Below the pieces are notes generated by a model that worked only from the letters and a program-made list of their open reading frames with translations, was not told the origin of the DNA and did no database searches. DNA of 64,000 nucleotides, taken from assembly GCA_044371425.1 (NCBI GenBank), contig JBILTR010000015.1:68696-132695 (forward strand), given 5' to 3'. This document shows, one piece after another, positions 1 to 9,431 of this stretch. The translations under genes were made by a program, and so were the position numbers. This DNA is from JBEISR01 sp044371425 (GTDB lineage: Bacteria > Planctomycetota > Planctomycetia > Pirellulales > Pirellulaceae). How positions within the stretch are numbered: position 1 is the stretch's first letter; the number at the start of each line of letters is the position of its first letter.

Positions 1-252
1 GACTTTCTCCACCAGGTCAGGACGCACATCGACATGCGTCGCAATATCGACTACCTCCATGTCGGGGTGCTTGAGAAACTCTTCCACATCGACGTAGGTA
101 GCCGCGTTCGGGAAAAACTCTTTCCCTTTGGAAGTGACTGCCTCTTTATCTGGGTCACACAGAGCCACCACAGGAAGTCCACCTGAGCGATAGGCATCCA
201 AGTGCTGCGCTGCGATCTGACCACACCCCAACACTCCAATCGCTCGAATCAC
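1..252 (-). CDS. Gfo/Idh/MocA family oxidoreductase, N-terminal part (cut by window edge)
   Basis: The reading frame from a GTG at 252-250 to the left edge gives 84 residues that open with an NAD(P)-binding Rossmann fold: IRAIGVLGCGQIAAQHLDAY, then a beta strand ending VVALCDPD and the VDIATHVDVR segment typical of this family. An AAAGGA ribosome-binding site lies about 7 bases upstream of the GTG and decides this start. Family members oxidise or reduce sugars and related polyols with NAD(P) in the cytoplasm and are very numerous in planctomycetes. The C-terminal substrate domain is outside the window, so the substrate cannot be stated. Confidence 0.85.
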   Translation of the reverse strand, partial: MIRAIGVLGCGQIAAQHLDAYRSGGLPVVALCDPDKEAVTSKGKEFFPNAATYVDVEEFLKHPDMEVVDIATHVDVRPDLVEKV

Positions 253-398
253 CGTGAGTCCTTTCGAATTCCCCGGCCCTGATGGGACAGCCAACTCCGC
301 GTCGCTTCCTTAGCTCCCCCCACCCTTCTATGGATCCGATGTCCGCAGCGTATCTCCCAGGATCGCAGAAGAAGCACCCACGGACCCGCTCGGATCCA

Positions 399-1862
399 TC
401 ACGCTTCGATCGAAGGCTTGGAGGGATCGCCTGCGCTGCGCAAACGCAAGATCGAGTCGATCAACCAGAGGGATCCGATCACCCCGGAAACGACCCCAGC
501 GAACTTCGAATTCCATGCAGAGAGATTCAGATTCCACATCCCCACGCCACCCAGAATCAGGACGCATCCAAAAAGCACCGCAATGCGATCCGCTCTACCA
601 GCTGCGGTCGCTAGACCTCCACTTCCTGATGCTTGCTCTTCCTTCCTCTCCATCCCGACACCAACCTGCCCTTCCATCCGATCGGGCTTTGGATCGCTGC
701 TCGACCCGCAATCGCCGCTGCCAATCTCAACGCGACGAGCAGGCTGTTGAAACAATAGTTGTTCCAACAAGACATACTCCTCCTGACGTCCTTCAAAATG
801 CCCCTGCAGCCACTCCCTCATCGACTCCTCGCGACGCGACTCCGCCCGCAACACCGCCGGCGTCTCTTCATCTCCCCCCTCGACCCGTTCCGGCTGCTCG
901 ATCTCCACCAAGCCATCTTGCGGCTCCCGAGCCACCTCCCAGTCGGTCGGGGTGTCCCCCAAGTCCCAAAGCTCCTCGCGCGATTCCCAAGTCGGGGCTT
1001 CCTCTGGATCCAAGGCGTCGGACAGCGAAGCGGCCCGCAGTTCGATCGGATCGGCGCAGAGGGAACTCCACAAACCCAATGCTGCATCCCTCGCCTCTGC
1101 TAACTCCCCGTCCACCTCACGAACGATCGGTTGCGGCGGACCTGAAAAATCCCGATCCCCCGCATCGCCTGCCCCCGTCGCGTCGGACAGGCAAAGATCA
1201 CCTAGAGCCTGGCACTGGTTTCGGCAAAAGGCGAGTTGCGAGGAGAGAGACCGCAAGCGTTCCCTCGATAGCTCCAGATCACACCGCAGCTGAGCCTCCC
1301 CATACCAACGCTCCACCATCGCCTGAATCGACTCCATCGACCGCGTGAGACTGCCAACCGCTTCCTTCCAAGAGTCCTGCGACCCTCTTCTTTCGGTTGG
1401 CGTATCGGAGTGCGATGCAGCAAGGGTGTCCCGTGGAACTAGGTGTGTCCCACTGGTTTGGATGGTCTGTTGCGATGGAATCAGGCGAAATCGTTCGCCG
1501 CCTGTCTGCAAGTCGGTCTCGCAGTCGATCAACTTTTGCTTCTGGGCAACCTCCAACGAATCCACCGGCCCAACGCAACCGTTGTCGGCACGCGTATCGA
1601 CGTCCCCAGCCTGCCAAGCCACTCCCATGCGATTGCGCCAGACTCGAAGCCGAAGCAGCACTGGCTTGGGGGGCACCTGCATCGCATCCAGGACGCGCAA
1701 GCGTCCCTGATCGTCCGGGATCACTTGCCAATCGCCAAGGGAAAGTAGCAGCCTCTCCGTCACCTGACCCTGCGCATCCATCCGCTCCAGCATCCCCCCC
1801 ACTTCATGCGTCGCATGAGGGTCTTGAGCAGGGCTTGGACCTGATGATTGAATGATCGACAT
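399..1862 (-). CDS. Hypothetical membrane-anchored coiled-coil protein
   Basis: A 487-residue protein that I do not recognise. The middle part (about 155-215 and 255-385) is rich in Glu, Arg, Leu and Gln and looks helical or coiled coil, with a run of acidic residues. Two hydrophobic stretches close to the C-terminus (about 428-446 and 453-473) look like a membrane hairpin, so the long N-terminal part would face one side as a soluble domain. The ATG has an AAGGAAG ribosome-binding site about 9 bases upstream. The gene stands alone, between a partial oxidoreductase on the same strand and a divergent protease. No enzymatic motif is visible. The coding-like composition over the whole length makes it a real gene, but no function can be given. 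Confidence 0.7.
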   Translation of the reverse strand: MSIIQSSGPSPAQDPHATHEVGGMLERMDAQGQVTERLLLSLGDWQVIPDDQGRLRVLDAMQVPPKPVLLRLRVWRNRMGVAWQAGDVDTRADNGCVGPVDSLEVAQKQKLIDCETDLQTGGERFRLIPSQQTIQTSGTHLVPRDTLAASHSDTPTERRGSQDSWKEAVGSLTRSMESIQAMVERWYGEAQLRCDLELSRERLRSLSSQLAFCRNQCQALGDLCLSDATGAGDAGDRDFSGPPQPIVREVDGELAEARDAALGLWSSLCADPIELRAASLSDALDPEEAPTWESREELWDLGDTPTDWEVAREPQDGLVEIEQPERVEGGDEETPAVLRAESRREESMREWLQGHFEGRQEEYVLLEQLLFQQPARRVEIGSGDCGSSSDPKPDRMEGQVGVGMERKEEQASGSGGLATAAGRADRIAVLFGCVLILGGVGMWNLNLSAWNSKFAGVVSGVIGSLWLIDSILRLRSAGDPSKPSIEA

Positions 1863-2367
1863 GGGGACGCACTTCCTTCGCGAGTGTTGGCAGCCGCCCG
1901 ATGTTCTGCCTGTCGGCTTGTCCCTAGGAGCCGATGGTTCGGTCTCCGGTCGCGATCAATCGGGTGGGGGCCGTCGTTTTCATCGTCCTGCAGCGTCTTG
2001 GAGTCGAAATGCATCGGTTGGGATCTGTCACTGCATCCCTATACGATTCCGATCATTCTCCCAGTGGCTGTTGTGACAGTCCGGCGGAATGGATGGACCG
2101 TACCGATCGATCTGTCTGCAACGCGTAGGTCGGTAGGCAAAAACGATTCAGCCGCTGCAATCGTCATCGCCCCTTCGATCTGATCGATCGTTGCGTCATT
2201 CGCTTGGCCACCAAAAAAACACCCTCTCCCAAGGCTCCCGTTGCAGTGGCTGCAGCAAGGAATCCGAAATCGCTGAAACGCTGATGGGACCGGAACTTGC
2301 GAAGGCGTCGATACAACCGTCCGTCGTCACCATTCCGCGGCCCAGAACTGGACAAGGAGGCCGGTTG
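1863..2367. other. Divergent intergenic region, no gene seen
   Basis: About 500 bases between two genes that point away from each other. Short open frames exist but none has a ribosome-binding site or family motif. Promoters for both neighbours are expected here; I could not identify convincing -35/-10 boxes. Confidence 0.5.
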
Positions 2368-3588
2368 ATGATGTACCGCGGGAAGGTTGGATACCACCTT
2401 TGGCTTGCAGCGATTCTCCTCGCCTATCTGCACACAGCCCAGCCAACCCTTGCGCAGTCGGACCCAGTTAGCAGCGCACCTCGAGTGGCTGACCGAGGCA
2501 CCAAAGGCTCATTGGCACCTTCTCTAGCGGCCCCCCGAAGTGCGATCCAGCCTTCGGAAACCCAATCGCGGGAAGCCGCCTTTCAGGAGCTTGCCAGCGA
2601 CATCGATCGACTCGACCCTATCTTGGGTATCTTCAAACGGTTAGTCCGGTTGGCTTCTCCCTCCGTGGTCCACATCGATACGAAGAAGACCGAGCAATCG
2701 GAGAACGGCGAAGCCAAGCAGGCGGGAGAAGTGGAAGAGGCTGGGGCCGGGGTGCTGCTGGAGTACCGAGGTCGTTTGCTGGTGATCACCAACCGACATG
2801 TGGTGGTGCCAGCTCAGCTCTCCTCGATCTTGATCCAAGGATCCAATCGCGCGACAACCAACCCTCTCCATCTGTGGTCGGACGCCGCTACCGACATCGC
2901 GGTGATGGAGGTGCCCAAGGAATTTGGCATCGCCGCTAGGGTGGGAGACAGCGACCGGTTGGAGGTGGGAGAACAAGTGGTGGCGATCGGCAGCCCCTTC
3001 GGTCTGGCTCATAGCGTCACGACCGGAATTCTCAGCGCTAAGGGCCGAAGGGACCTGGAGCTGGGCACACGGACGATCGAAGTGCAAGATTTCTTTCAGA
3101 CCGATGCAGCCATCAATCCCGGAAATAGCGGAGGCCCGCTGTTCAATCTGAAAGGTGAAGTGGTCGCCATCAACACCGCGATCGCCAGCAACTCGGGAGG
3201 CAGCGAAGGGATCGGCTTCAGCATCCCGATCAATCTGGTGATGGGGGTGGTCGGACAGTTGGTCGATCAAGGAGAATTCCGGCGCGGCTACTTGGGAATC
3301 GTGATGGACTACCAGTACGACGTGAATGCAGCTCTTCAGCTTGGGCTTCCGGCGATGCGAGGAGTCCTCATCAAGGGAGTCCGCCCGAAGTCGCCAGCCG
3401 AAACAGCGGGACTGAGAGCCGGGGATGTGCTTCTGGAGTACAATGGACAAGAAGTGGAGAGCGATTCCCAGCTGGTGCAGATGGTCAGCCTGACCGATCT
3501 GAAGCAGGCGGTTCCGATGACGATTTGGCGTCAAGGCCGTTCCATGCAACTCCAAGTGCGGCTTGCGCCCCTCCCCACCAACCCCTAA
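2368..3588 (+). CDS. HtrA/DegP-like serine protease with one PDZ domain
   Basis: A 406-residue exported protease. A signal peptide spans about residues 1-30 (LWLAAILLAY core, ending LAQ). The trypsin-like domain carries the full triad: His144 in TNRHVV, Asp176 in TDIAVM and Ser254 in NPGNSGGPLF. A single PDZ domain follows at about 305-398 (RGYLGI, then SPAETAGLRAGDVLLEYNG). HtrA proteases cut unfolded envelope proteins in the periplasm. The frame stays open upstream to 2191, but an AAGGAGG site at 2354-2360 lies 7 bases before the ATG at 2368, where the signal peptide begins, so that start is chosen. hemB follows after 62 bases on the same strand and may be co-transcribed. Confidence 0.92.
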   Translation: MMYRGKVGYHLWLAAILLAYLHTAQPTLAQSDPVSSAPRVADRGTKGSLAPSLAAPRSAIQPSETQSREAAFQELASDIDRLDPILGIFKRLVRLASPSVVHIDTKKTEQSENGEAKQAGEVEEAGAGVLLEYRGRLLVITNRHVVVPAQLSSILIQGSNRATTNPLHLWSDAATDIAVMEVPKEFGIAARVGDSDRLEVGEQVVAIGSPFGLAHSVTTGILSAKGRRDLELGTRTIEVQDFFQTDAAINPGNSGGPLFNLKGEVVAINTAIASNSGGSEGIGFSIPINLVMGVVGQLVDQGEFRRGYLGIVMDYQYDVNAALQLGLPAMRGVLIKGVRPKSPAETAGLRAGDVLLEYNGQEVESDSQLVQMVSLTDLKQAVPMTIWRQGRSMQLQVRLAPLPTNP

Positions 3589-3650
3589 ACTTCCCAGCGA
3601 CAAATTGCCTCTGCGAATTGGCAAGATGGAGCGACGCCAGGAGTTTCTGC

Positions 3651-4664
3651 ATGTCGATGTGGCAGCCAGTTCGCGGCCCTTTCCCCGCGACGCGCATGAG
3701 GCGATTGCGACGCTATGCCTGGTCCCGATCGATGGTCGAAGAGCATCGATTGGATGTTGCTCATTTGATTTGGCCAATCTTTCTGATCGAAGGTCAGGGA
3801 CATCGAGAGCCGATTGGTGCGATGCCAGGGGTCGAACGAATCTCCATCGACCTAGCGGTGGAAGCGGCAGTGGAAGCCGTCCAGCTTGGAATCCCTGCCA
3901 TGGCACTTTTCCCAAAAACACCACTCCATCTGAAGTCGGAATTGGCGGAGGAATCGTGCAACCAAAACAACTTGGTCTGCCGTGCGCTGCGAGCCATCCG
4001 GGATCGCGTTGGGGATTCACTGGGACTTCTCGCCGATGTGGCACTCGATCCCTACACTTCCCATGGTCAGGACGGGTTGATGGTCGATGGTCAGATCGTC
4101 AACGATCCAACGATCGAGGTTCTTTGCCGGCAGGCGATCGTACAGGCGGAAGCCGGGGCAACGGTCCTGGCACCATCCGACATGATGGACGGAAGGATCG
4201 GAGCCATCCGCCAGGCTTTGGACAAATCGGGCTTTTCCGATGCGCTGATCATGTCCTACGCTGCGAAGTACGCTTCCGCTTTTTACGGCCCATTTCGTGA
4301 AGCCGTCGGATCGGCCAGCGCTTTGGGGAAAGGGGACAAAAAAACCTACCAGATGAACCCTGCCAATCGTCAGGAAGCGCTGCACGAAGCCGCACTCGAT
4401 CTGGAGGAAGGCGCTGATTGGGTGATGGTCAAGCCAGGGATGCCGTACCTGGACATCGTCTCCCAATTGGCCCAAACCCTGCAGGTGCCCGTGGCCGCCT
4501 ACCAAGTCAGTGGCGAGTACTCCATGCTTCAAGGCGCCATCGATCACGGCTGGTTGGCCGAGCAATCCGCTATTCTGGAAAGCCTTCTTTGCTTTCGACG
4601 CGCAGGAGCCAGTTCCATTTTGACCTACTTCGCGCCACGCGCCGCGCGGTGGTTGAACGGCTGA
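3651..4664 (+). CDS. hemB: Delta-aminolevulinic acid dehydratase (porphobilinogen synthase)
   Basis: This 337-residue enzyme condenses two 5-aminolevulinate molecules to porphobilinogen, the second common step of heme synthesis in the cytoplasm. The two Schiff-base lysines are visible: Lys206 in MSYAAKYASAFYGPFR and Lys261 in VMVKPGMPYLDI. The metal loop reads DVALDPYTSHGQDG (about 129-142), with Asp or Ala where zinc-type enzymes have Cys, as in the Mg-type enzymes of Pseudomonas. The ATG at 3651 has a GGAG site at 3640-3643 about 7 bases upstream and gives normal family length; the frame stays open further upstream but that part overlaps the protease gene. The gene is convergent with the AAA+ gene, with 90 bases between them. 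Confidence 0.95.
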   Translation: MSMWQPVRGPFPATRMRRLRRYAWSRSMVEEHRLDVAHLIWPIFLIEGQGHREPIGAMPGVERISIDLAVEAAVEAVQLGIPAMALFPKTPLHLKSELAEESCNQNNLVCRALRAIRDRVGDSLGLLADVALDPYTSHGQDGLMVDGQIVNDPTIEVLCRQAIVQAEAGATVLAPSDMMDGRIGAIRQALDKSGFSDALIMSYAAKYASAFYGPFREAVGSASALGKGDKKTYQMNPANRQEALHEAALDLEEGADWVMVKPGMPYLDIVSQLAQTLQVPVAAYQVSGEYSMLQGAIDHGWLAEQSAILESLLCFRRAGASSILTYFAPRAARWLNG

Positions 4665-4754
4665 CCTCCAACCCCTCCACCAACGCCCCATGCGGCTCCT
4701 GCGCCATCGACGATCGACTCCGATCTCCCTCCCGATCGTTTGCCGCGATCGGGC

Positions 4755-7739
4755 CTAACGCGTTTTGGTGTCTTCTAGGTTCCCCAGAAACAACGGGTCC
4801 AGAGCACCGCGCCATACCTCCTTCAGTCCCTCGATGGTGACACCGCTGCGGTGGTCATGAACCTGAGGCTTGCGGTCCATCCGCCAGCGACGCGCCACAG
4901 GCTCCTCCTCCATCGACTCCAGCCTCTGCTGCCGCAGTCGCTCCGCCAAAAGCAGCTCCCTGGCTGCCGCCTCCGACTCCTTCTTTCCAAGCCCGTTTTC
5001 GATGATCACCTTGAGCGATCCATCGCGAAATCGAGCGATCGACTTGGTTTTTGGATCCACTTTCATCACCCCAGCTTCCATCGCTCGCCTCGACTGGACT
5101 TCGATCGCGCGATCGCTATCGTGGATCGCATCCTCCATCGGTAGCACCTGAATACGGATATGACAGGGTGGCAACTTGGCAGCAGGATGGAAGCGGTTGA
5201 GCCCCTGTTCCCCTTTCAGGATTCCATAGGCAGCAACTCCCTCCACCTGCAAAATCACCTCCGCCTTCGGTGAGTCGGCACGGATTGCCTGATCGTGAAC
5301 CACCACCGCGCGGAATCCTTTCGCACTGCACCATCCGCGATAGGCATCCGCCAACCGTTTCACCAGTGGATTGGCTTGCGTTTCCAGCGCATTGAAAACC
5401 AAAAAGAGGTCCCGCTGATCCGCTGCATCGGAGCAACGAAGCATGTAGCGCGCGATCCTCAGCTTTTGTGTCGACGCCTCCAGTTGACTCGCCAAAGTGC
5501 TTCGATCGATCGGTGGAACGGTTGGCAAGGTGGAAACCGATGCAAGCCCCAATTCTCGCGCCTCCAACAGCTCGCGGTCGCTGTATTCAAGAAATCGTTC
5601 AATGCGATGAAGACGGATCGCTGCCTGCTGCGAGGTCTCCGATCGATCCCAGAAGCCTTTGGAATTGATCGCCTCCAAAAGCATCGTCCGTTGTCCTCGC
5701 ACCCCATGCAGTTCCATCTCTTCGATCAGTCGAGTCGACTCCTCTAGCATCGCTTCTCTCGCTTGGTCCACCCGCTCGCCGCTTCCCGCCTCCCCGTTGA
5801 GTGCCTTCGCTTTGCCCTTCGGCTCCAAATCCAGCGACGAATCGGCCGCTCCGGGCGTTCCATGGCTCTCCGCTTCTTTCATCGAAACGTCCAACCTTCC
5901 ATCGCGCAATTGCAGTCGCACGATCTGACGCGAGGCGGACGGAGCCTGACTGGCAAGCAGGCGGGCCAATGGAACAAGCAAATTCCGCTCGATCGCCCGC
6001 TTGATGGGCCTCGCTCCATAACGGCTGTCGAAACCAATCCGCGCAATCCAGTCGACGACCGAACGGTCGATATCGAAATCGAGCCCTCGTCGCGTGACGC
6101 CATCGCGCTGCAGAGCCAGATGAAGCTCCCTTTGCGCGATATCCCGAATGCTGGCGCGATCCAATCGCTCGAACCGAACCACCCGGTCGATGCGATTGAG
6201 CAGTTCTGGGCGGAAATGCTGCTGCAGCGCAAGGAGCGTATTGTCTTCCGGATGATCCGCCGCACCGAATCCGAACGACTGCGCATCCTCCAAGTCGACG
6301 CCGATGTTGCTGGTCATGATGATGATGGTCTGGGAGAAATTCGCGGTGTCCCCTTGGAGATCGGTCAGCCTTCCTGCATCGAACAACTGAAGCAGCAAAT
6401 CAAACATCCTCGGATGCGCTTTTTCGATCTCATCCAACAAAATCACCGAAAAGGGAGACTGGCGCACCAAAGCGGGAAGTCCTGGGGACACCATCGAAAC
6501 ACCAGGGGCCCCCAGAAACCGCTCCACTCCTCCATAATCCTGATACTCAGACATATCAAAACGAATCAATCGGCTGGAGTTGCCGAAAACGTACTCCGCC
6601 AAGGTCTTGGCCAACTCCGTCTTCCCCACCCCGGTCGGACCGACGAAGAGCATCACACTCAGCGGCTTGCTGGGATCCGCCAATCCGGCCTTCACGAGCG
6701 CTACCGTGTTGACCACTTCACGCACGGCATGGCGCTGCCCCACAATCTTCGTCCCAAAATGCTCTTCGGTCTGCGCAAGGCTCATCGGCACCTGATCATC
6801 CAGCAGATGTCGCGGCAGCCCCGTGTTGCTGCAAAGCGTCTGAACAACATCGTCGACGTCAACGACCCAAGCGGAGGGCGAAACGATAGCCTCCCTCGTA
6901 GCCGCAACATCCTCAACTGCTTCCATCGTGTCCCGAAACCGACTTCGAATCTCCCTCCGATTTTGCCGCTGGTGTTCGAGCGCCGATTGCCATTTCCGCT
7001 CGACATGCTGCATCAGCCATTCCAAGAGTTGGATGCCACCTGCGGGTGCGGTAACGCCGGGGAAATACAGCCGCCCGTAATGGACCAGCGCATCGATTGC
7101 GGCAGGGGTCGCCACCGCTTCCCGCTTCAGAATCGCCTGAATTTGCTTCAGCGCCAGCGTCGTCCGCGACTCGATCGCCGCTCGGCAATCCTTCCCTTCC
7201 AATGGTGGCAGCGATATTTTTTGAACCAGCCTAGCAAACCACGGATTGGCCTGCATCGACTTGCGATACTGCTGTTCCGTGCACTCGCCAACGATCACCA
7301 CTTCTTTGCGATCGAGAGCGGGAGCCAGCATGCTGGCGAAATTGTCGGAATTGGTATCCGTCACGCCGGCGCCGCTGAGCGCCGAGAAATCTTCGAACCA
7401 AATGACGACAGGTAATTGACGCGCCAAGGCCAGCAAGTCCTTGATCACCTGCTGCCATTCGCCAATGTATTTCTTGCCAGCGACCAAGCTGGAGGACGAA
7501 GTGCGCAGGAAGCGGATGGAGCTGTTGGGGCGAGCCATCAGCTTGGCCGCCACCTCTCGAAGCACCGCAGTCTTTCCGACACCTGATGGCCCCACCAGCA
7601 CGGCAGACCCTTGGTGGTCGAAGATCCAATCTTCCAATTGCCGCACCACGTCCTGTCGCGCGATCAGATTGGGTCGCTCTCCTGAAATCGGTTTGAGGAC
7701 TTCACCATACTTTTCTAGCTCCCCCCAGAGATCGTCCAT
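4755..7739 (-). CDS. ClpA/ClpB-like double AAA+ ATPase with C-terminal RF2-like PCRF domain
   Basis: A 994-residue protein. The first AAA+ module has Walker A GPSGVGKT (50-57) and Walker B VVIWFEDF (111-118). The second has Walker A GPTGVGKT (367-374), Walker B VILLDEIE (432-439), sensor 1 IIIMTSN (472-478), arginine finger RPELLNRID (510-518) and sensor 2 RYGARPIKRAIE (573-584). This is the class I Clp/Hsp100 layout, but the N-terminal Clp repeat domain is missing. Residues about 660-870 resemble the PCRF domain of peptide chain release factor 2: a GFWDRSETSQQA stretch, a helical arm, then EGVAAYGILKGEQGLNRF. No GGQ motif follows, so peptide release is not expected. The ATG at 7739 with a GGGGAGG site is chosen over an upstream in-frame start at 7913. 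Role unknown; protein or ribosome remodelling is inference. Confidence 0.88.
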   Translation of the reverse strand: MDDLWGELEKYGEVLKPISGERPNLIARQDVVRQLEDWIFDHQGSAVLVGPSGVGKTAVLREVAAKLMARPNSSIRFLRTSSSSLVAGKKYIGEWQQVIKDLLALARQLPVVIWFEDFSALSGAGVTDTNSDNFASMLAPALDRKEVVIVGECTEQQYRKSMQANPWFARLVQKISLPPLEGKDCRAAIESRTTLALKQIQAILKREAVATPAAIDALVHYGRLYFPGVTAPAGGIQLLEWLMQHVERKWQSALEHQRQNRREIRSRFRDTMEAVEDVAATREAIVSPSAWVVDVDDVVQTLCSNTGLPRHLLDDQVPMSLAQTEEHFGTKIVGQRHAVREVVNTVALVKAGLADPSKPLSVMLFVGPTGVGKTELAKTLAEYVFGNSSRLIRFDMSEYQDYGGVERFLGAPGVSMVSPGLPALVRQSPFSVILLDEIEKAHPRMFDLLLQLFDAGRLTDLQGDTANFSQTIIIMTSNIGVDLEDAQSFGFGAADHPEDNTLLALQQHFRPELLNRIDRVVRFERLDRASIRDIAQRELHLALQRDGVTRRGLDFDIDRSVVDWIARIGFDSRYGARPIKRAIERNLLVPLARLLASQAPSASRQIVRLQLRDGRLDVSMKEAESHGTPGAADSSLDLEPKGKAKALNGEAGSGERVDQAREAMLEESTRLIEEMELHGVRGQRTMLLEAINSKGFWDRSETSQQAAIRLHRIERFLEYSDRELLEARELGLASVSTLPTVPPIDRSTLASQLEASTQKLRIARYMLRCSDAADQRDLFLVFNALETQANPLVKRLADAYRGWCSAKGFRAVVVHDQAIRADSPKAEVILQVEGVAAYGILKGEQGLNRFHPAAKLPPCHIRIQVLPMEDAIHDSDRAIEVQSRRAMEAGVMKVDPKTKSIARFRDGSLKVIIENGLGKKESEAAARELLLAERLRQQRLESMEEEPVARRWRMDRKPQVHDHRSGVTIEGLKEVWRGALDPLFLGNLEDTKTR

Positions 7740-7900
7740 CGCTCCTCCCCTTCGATGCCCAACTCGGCTCGCTTCGCAGACCGCCTTTCCGCGAACGTCT
7801 CGTCGATACTGCCCGGCTCCAGTCGACAGACCAAAGCTCTGGCAATTCCAGGATAGCCCGCCATCTGACCGACGTGCCATGTGGATGCATGGGTCGTTGG

Positions 7901-8740
7901 TTATTGGCCACAAATGCTGAAGTGGGGTGTGATCGCTTGAAAAAGAGCGTCATGCAGAAGGCCATTGCTGGCAAGCACGCTGGACGGCCCGGTCCACGGC
8001 AGCTCTTCCCCGGCGCAGTCGGTGGCGCGCCCCCCCGCCTCGGTCACCAGAAGCACCCCAGCGGCGTGATCCCAAGGGCTCAATCGGTACTCGAAGAAAC
8101 CACCGAAGAGCCCACGACTGACAAAGGCGAGATCCAGGGAGGCGGTTCCGAAACGCCGAATGCCGTGGATATTCTGCCGGAACAGGTCGCCCACAGTTGC
8201 CAGCGTCGCCTCCATCATCCGGCCGCGATCGTAGTAGAAACCGGTCGCCAGGACCGTCTGGTCCAACCGCGACTCCTGGCTGACCCGGCACCTATGCGTT
8301 CCGTAGTAAGCCCCCTGCCCTGCAACGGCCACGTGCCAATCGTCGGTGATCGGATTGACGACCACCCCCACCTTTCGAACCCCTCGATGGACATACGCGA
8401 TCGAAACCGCGAAATGGGGGATGCGATGAGCGAAATTCGTCGTTCCATCGATCGGATCGATCACCCACAGATGCTCGCTGTCGATGGCATCTCGCAGCGT
8501 CTCTTCCCCTAACATCGCGTGGCCTGGCAGTCGCGACCGAATGACTTCAGCGATCGCTGATTCGGCCGCCAAGTCAGCGTCGGTTACGAGGTCCGCATTC
8601 CCTTTGAATCGAATATCGAATCCCGACTCCCAGAACTGGCGAATGACCTTCTGAGCCTGCGTCGCCGCCTCCATCGCCACCAAAAAAGATGGCTCCACTT
8701 CCCCCAGGCGACTGTGTAGCGAAGGATCGATGGTGGACAT
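7901..8740 (-). CDS. Inositol-monophosphatase family phosphatase
   Basis: A 279-residue Mg-dependent phosphatase of the IMPase/SuhB family. The metal-binding motifs are present in order: LVTDADLAAE (51-60), GEE (78-80), DPIDGTTNF (95-103) and WDHAAG near residue 225. Family members dephosphorylate inositol phosphates, histidinol phosphate or sugar phosphates; the motifs do not separate these substrates. The length is normal. It lies upstream of the AAA+ gene on the same strand with 161 bases between stop and the chosen start, and downstream of rnhA, also on the same strand. Co-transcription with rnhA is possible but not shown. Confidence 0.92.
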   Translation of the reverse strand: MSTIDPSLHSRLGEVEPSFLVAMEAATQAQKVIRQFWESGFDIRFKGNADLVTDADLAAESAIAEVIRSRLPGHAMLGEETLRDAIDSEHLWVIDPIDGTTNFAHRIPHFAVSIAYVHRGVRKVGVVVNPITDDWHVAVAGQGAYYGTHRCRVSQESRLDQTVLATGFYYDRGRMMEATLATVGDLFRQNIHGIRRFGTASLDLAFVSRGLFGGFFEYRLSPWDHAAGVLLVTEAGGRATDCAGEELPWTGPSSVLASNGLLHDALFQAITPHFSICGQ

Positions 8741-8812
8741 AAGACCTGGGACTCTCTTACAAGGGTTTTAGGATCGGGCAATGGAACTGAAGAAGGGACA
8801 ACAAGCAAACTT

Positions 8813-9283
8813 CTAGCGATACTGCTGACTGGCGAGGACCGCCAATTCGTCGCAGCGTTCATTTTCTGGATGACCGGAATGCCCTTTGACATGATGGAAC
8901 GTGATTCGATGCACTTGCTGAAGCTGGTCCAACTGCTGCCACAGTTCGACGTTCTTCACCGCCTCCCAGCGCGATCCATTCCTTCGCCGCCAGCCATTGC
9001 GTTTCCAACCAGCCATCCACTCTTTCATTCCCTGCAGCACGTAGACGCTGTCGGCATGTAGCTGCACGTCGCACGGTCGTTTGAGCGCCGAGAGTCCCTG
9101 GATGACCGCCAGCAACTCCATCTGGTTATTGGTCGTCTCTGGCAATCCCCCCGAACCTTCCCGCTCCGTGCCGCTGGCTAGATCTCTCAGAAGGAAGGCC
9201 CAGCCTCCCGGTCCAGGATTGCCGCTACAAGCTCCATCGGTAAACAGCTGCACCCTTCGCAGCGATTGCCCCCCTTCGCTCAT
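8813..9283 (-). CDS. rnhA: Ribonuclease HI
   Basis: A 156-residue enzyme that cuts the RNA strand of RNA-DNA hybrids. The type 1 RNase H active site is visible: the first Asp in LFTDGACSGNPGPGGW, Glu in NQMELLAVIQGL, Asp in LHADSVYV, His in HVKGHSGHPENERCDELA and the final Asp of that motif. The ATG at 9283 is preceded by GAGGAG with 7 bases of spacing, so an in-frame start 9 codons upstream is rejected. Length matches bacterial RnhA. The inositol-phosphatase-family gene follows on the same strand after 72 bases. Confidence 0.95.
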   Translation of the reverse strand: MSEGGQSLRRVQLFTDGACSGNPGPGGWAFLLRDLASGTEREGSGGLPETTNNQMELLAVIQGLSALKRPCDVQLHADSVYVLQGMKEWMAGWKRNGWRRRNGSRWEAVKNVELWQQLDQLQQVHRITFHHVKGHSGHPENERCDELAVLASQQYR

Positions 9284-9431
9284 CCGTCTACTCCTCAATC
9301 CCTTGCACAACCGATCCTATGCATCCCCGCTCCCGTTCCCCAACGCTGACTCTCCCTGACTTCGCGAAGAGAGAATGTCGGGGCTTGAATCGACGCTCCC
9401 AGCAACCCAACGCTCCAGCACTCATTGCAGG

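Noticed and set aside
515..1348. Plus-strand Pro/Arg-rich frame of 277 codons
   Set aside because: It is opposite the coiled-coil membrane protein gene; its composition is that of an antisense frame, and it has no start signal.
2641..4044. Minus-strand frame of 467 codons
   Set aside because: It is antisense to the protease and hemB genes, both with clear active sites.
5763..7415. Plus-strand frame of 550 codons
   Set aside because: It lies antisense to the AAA+ gene, whose Walker motifs fix the minus strand as coding.
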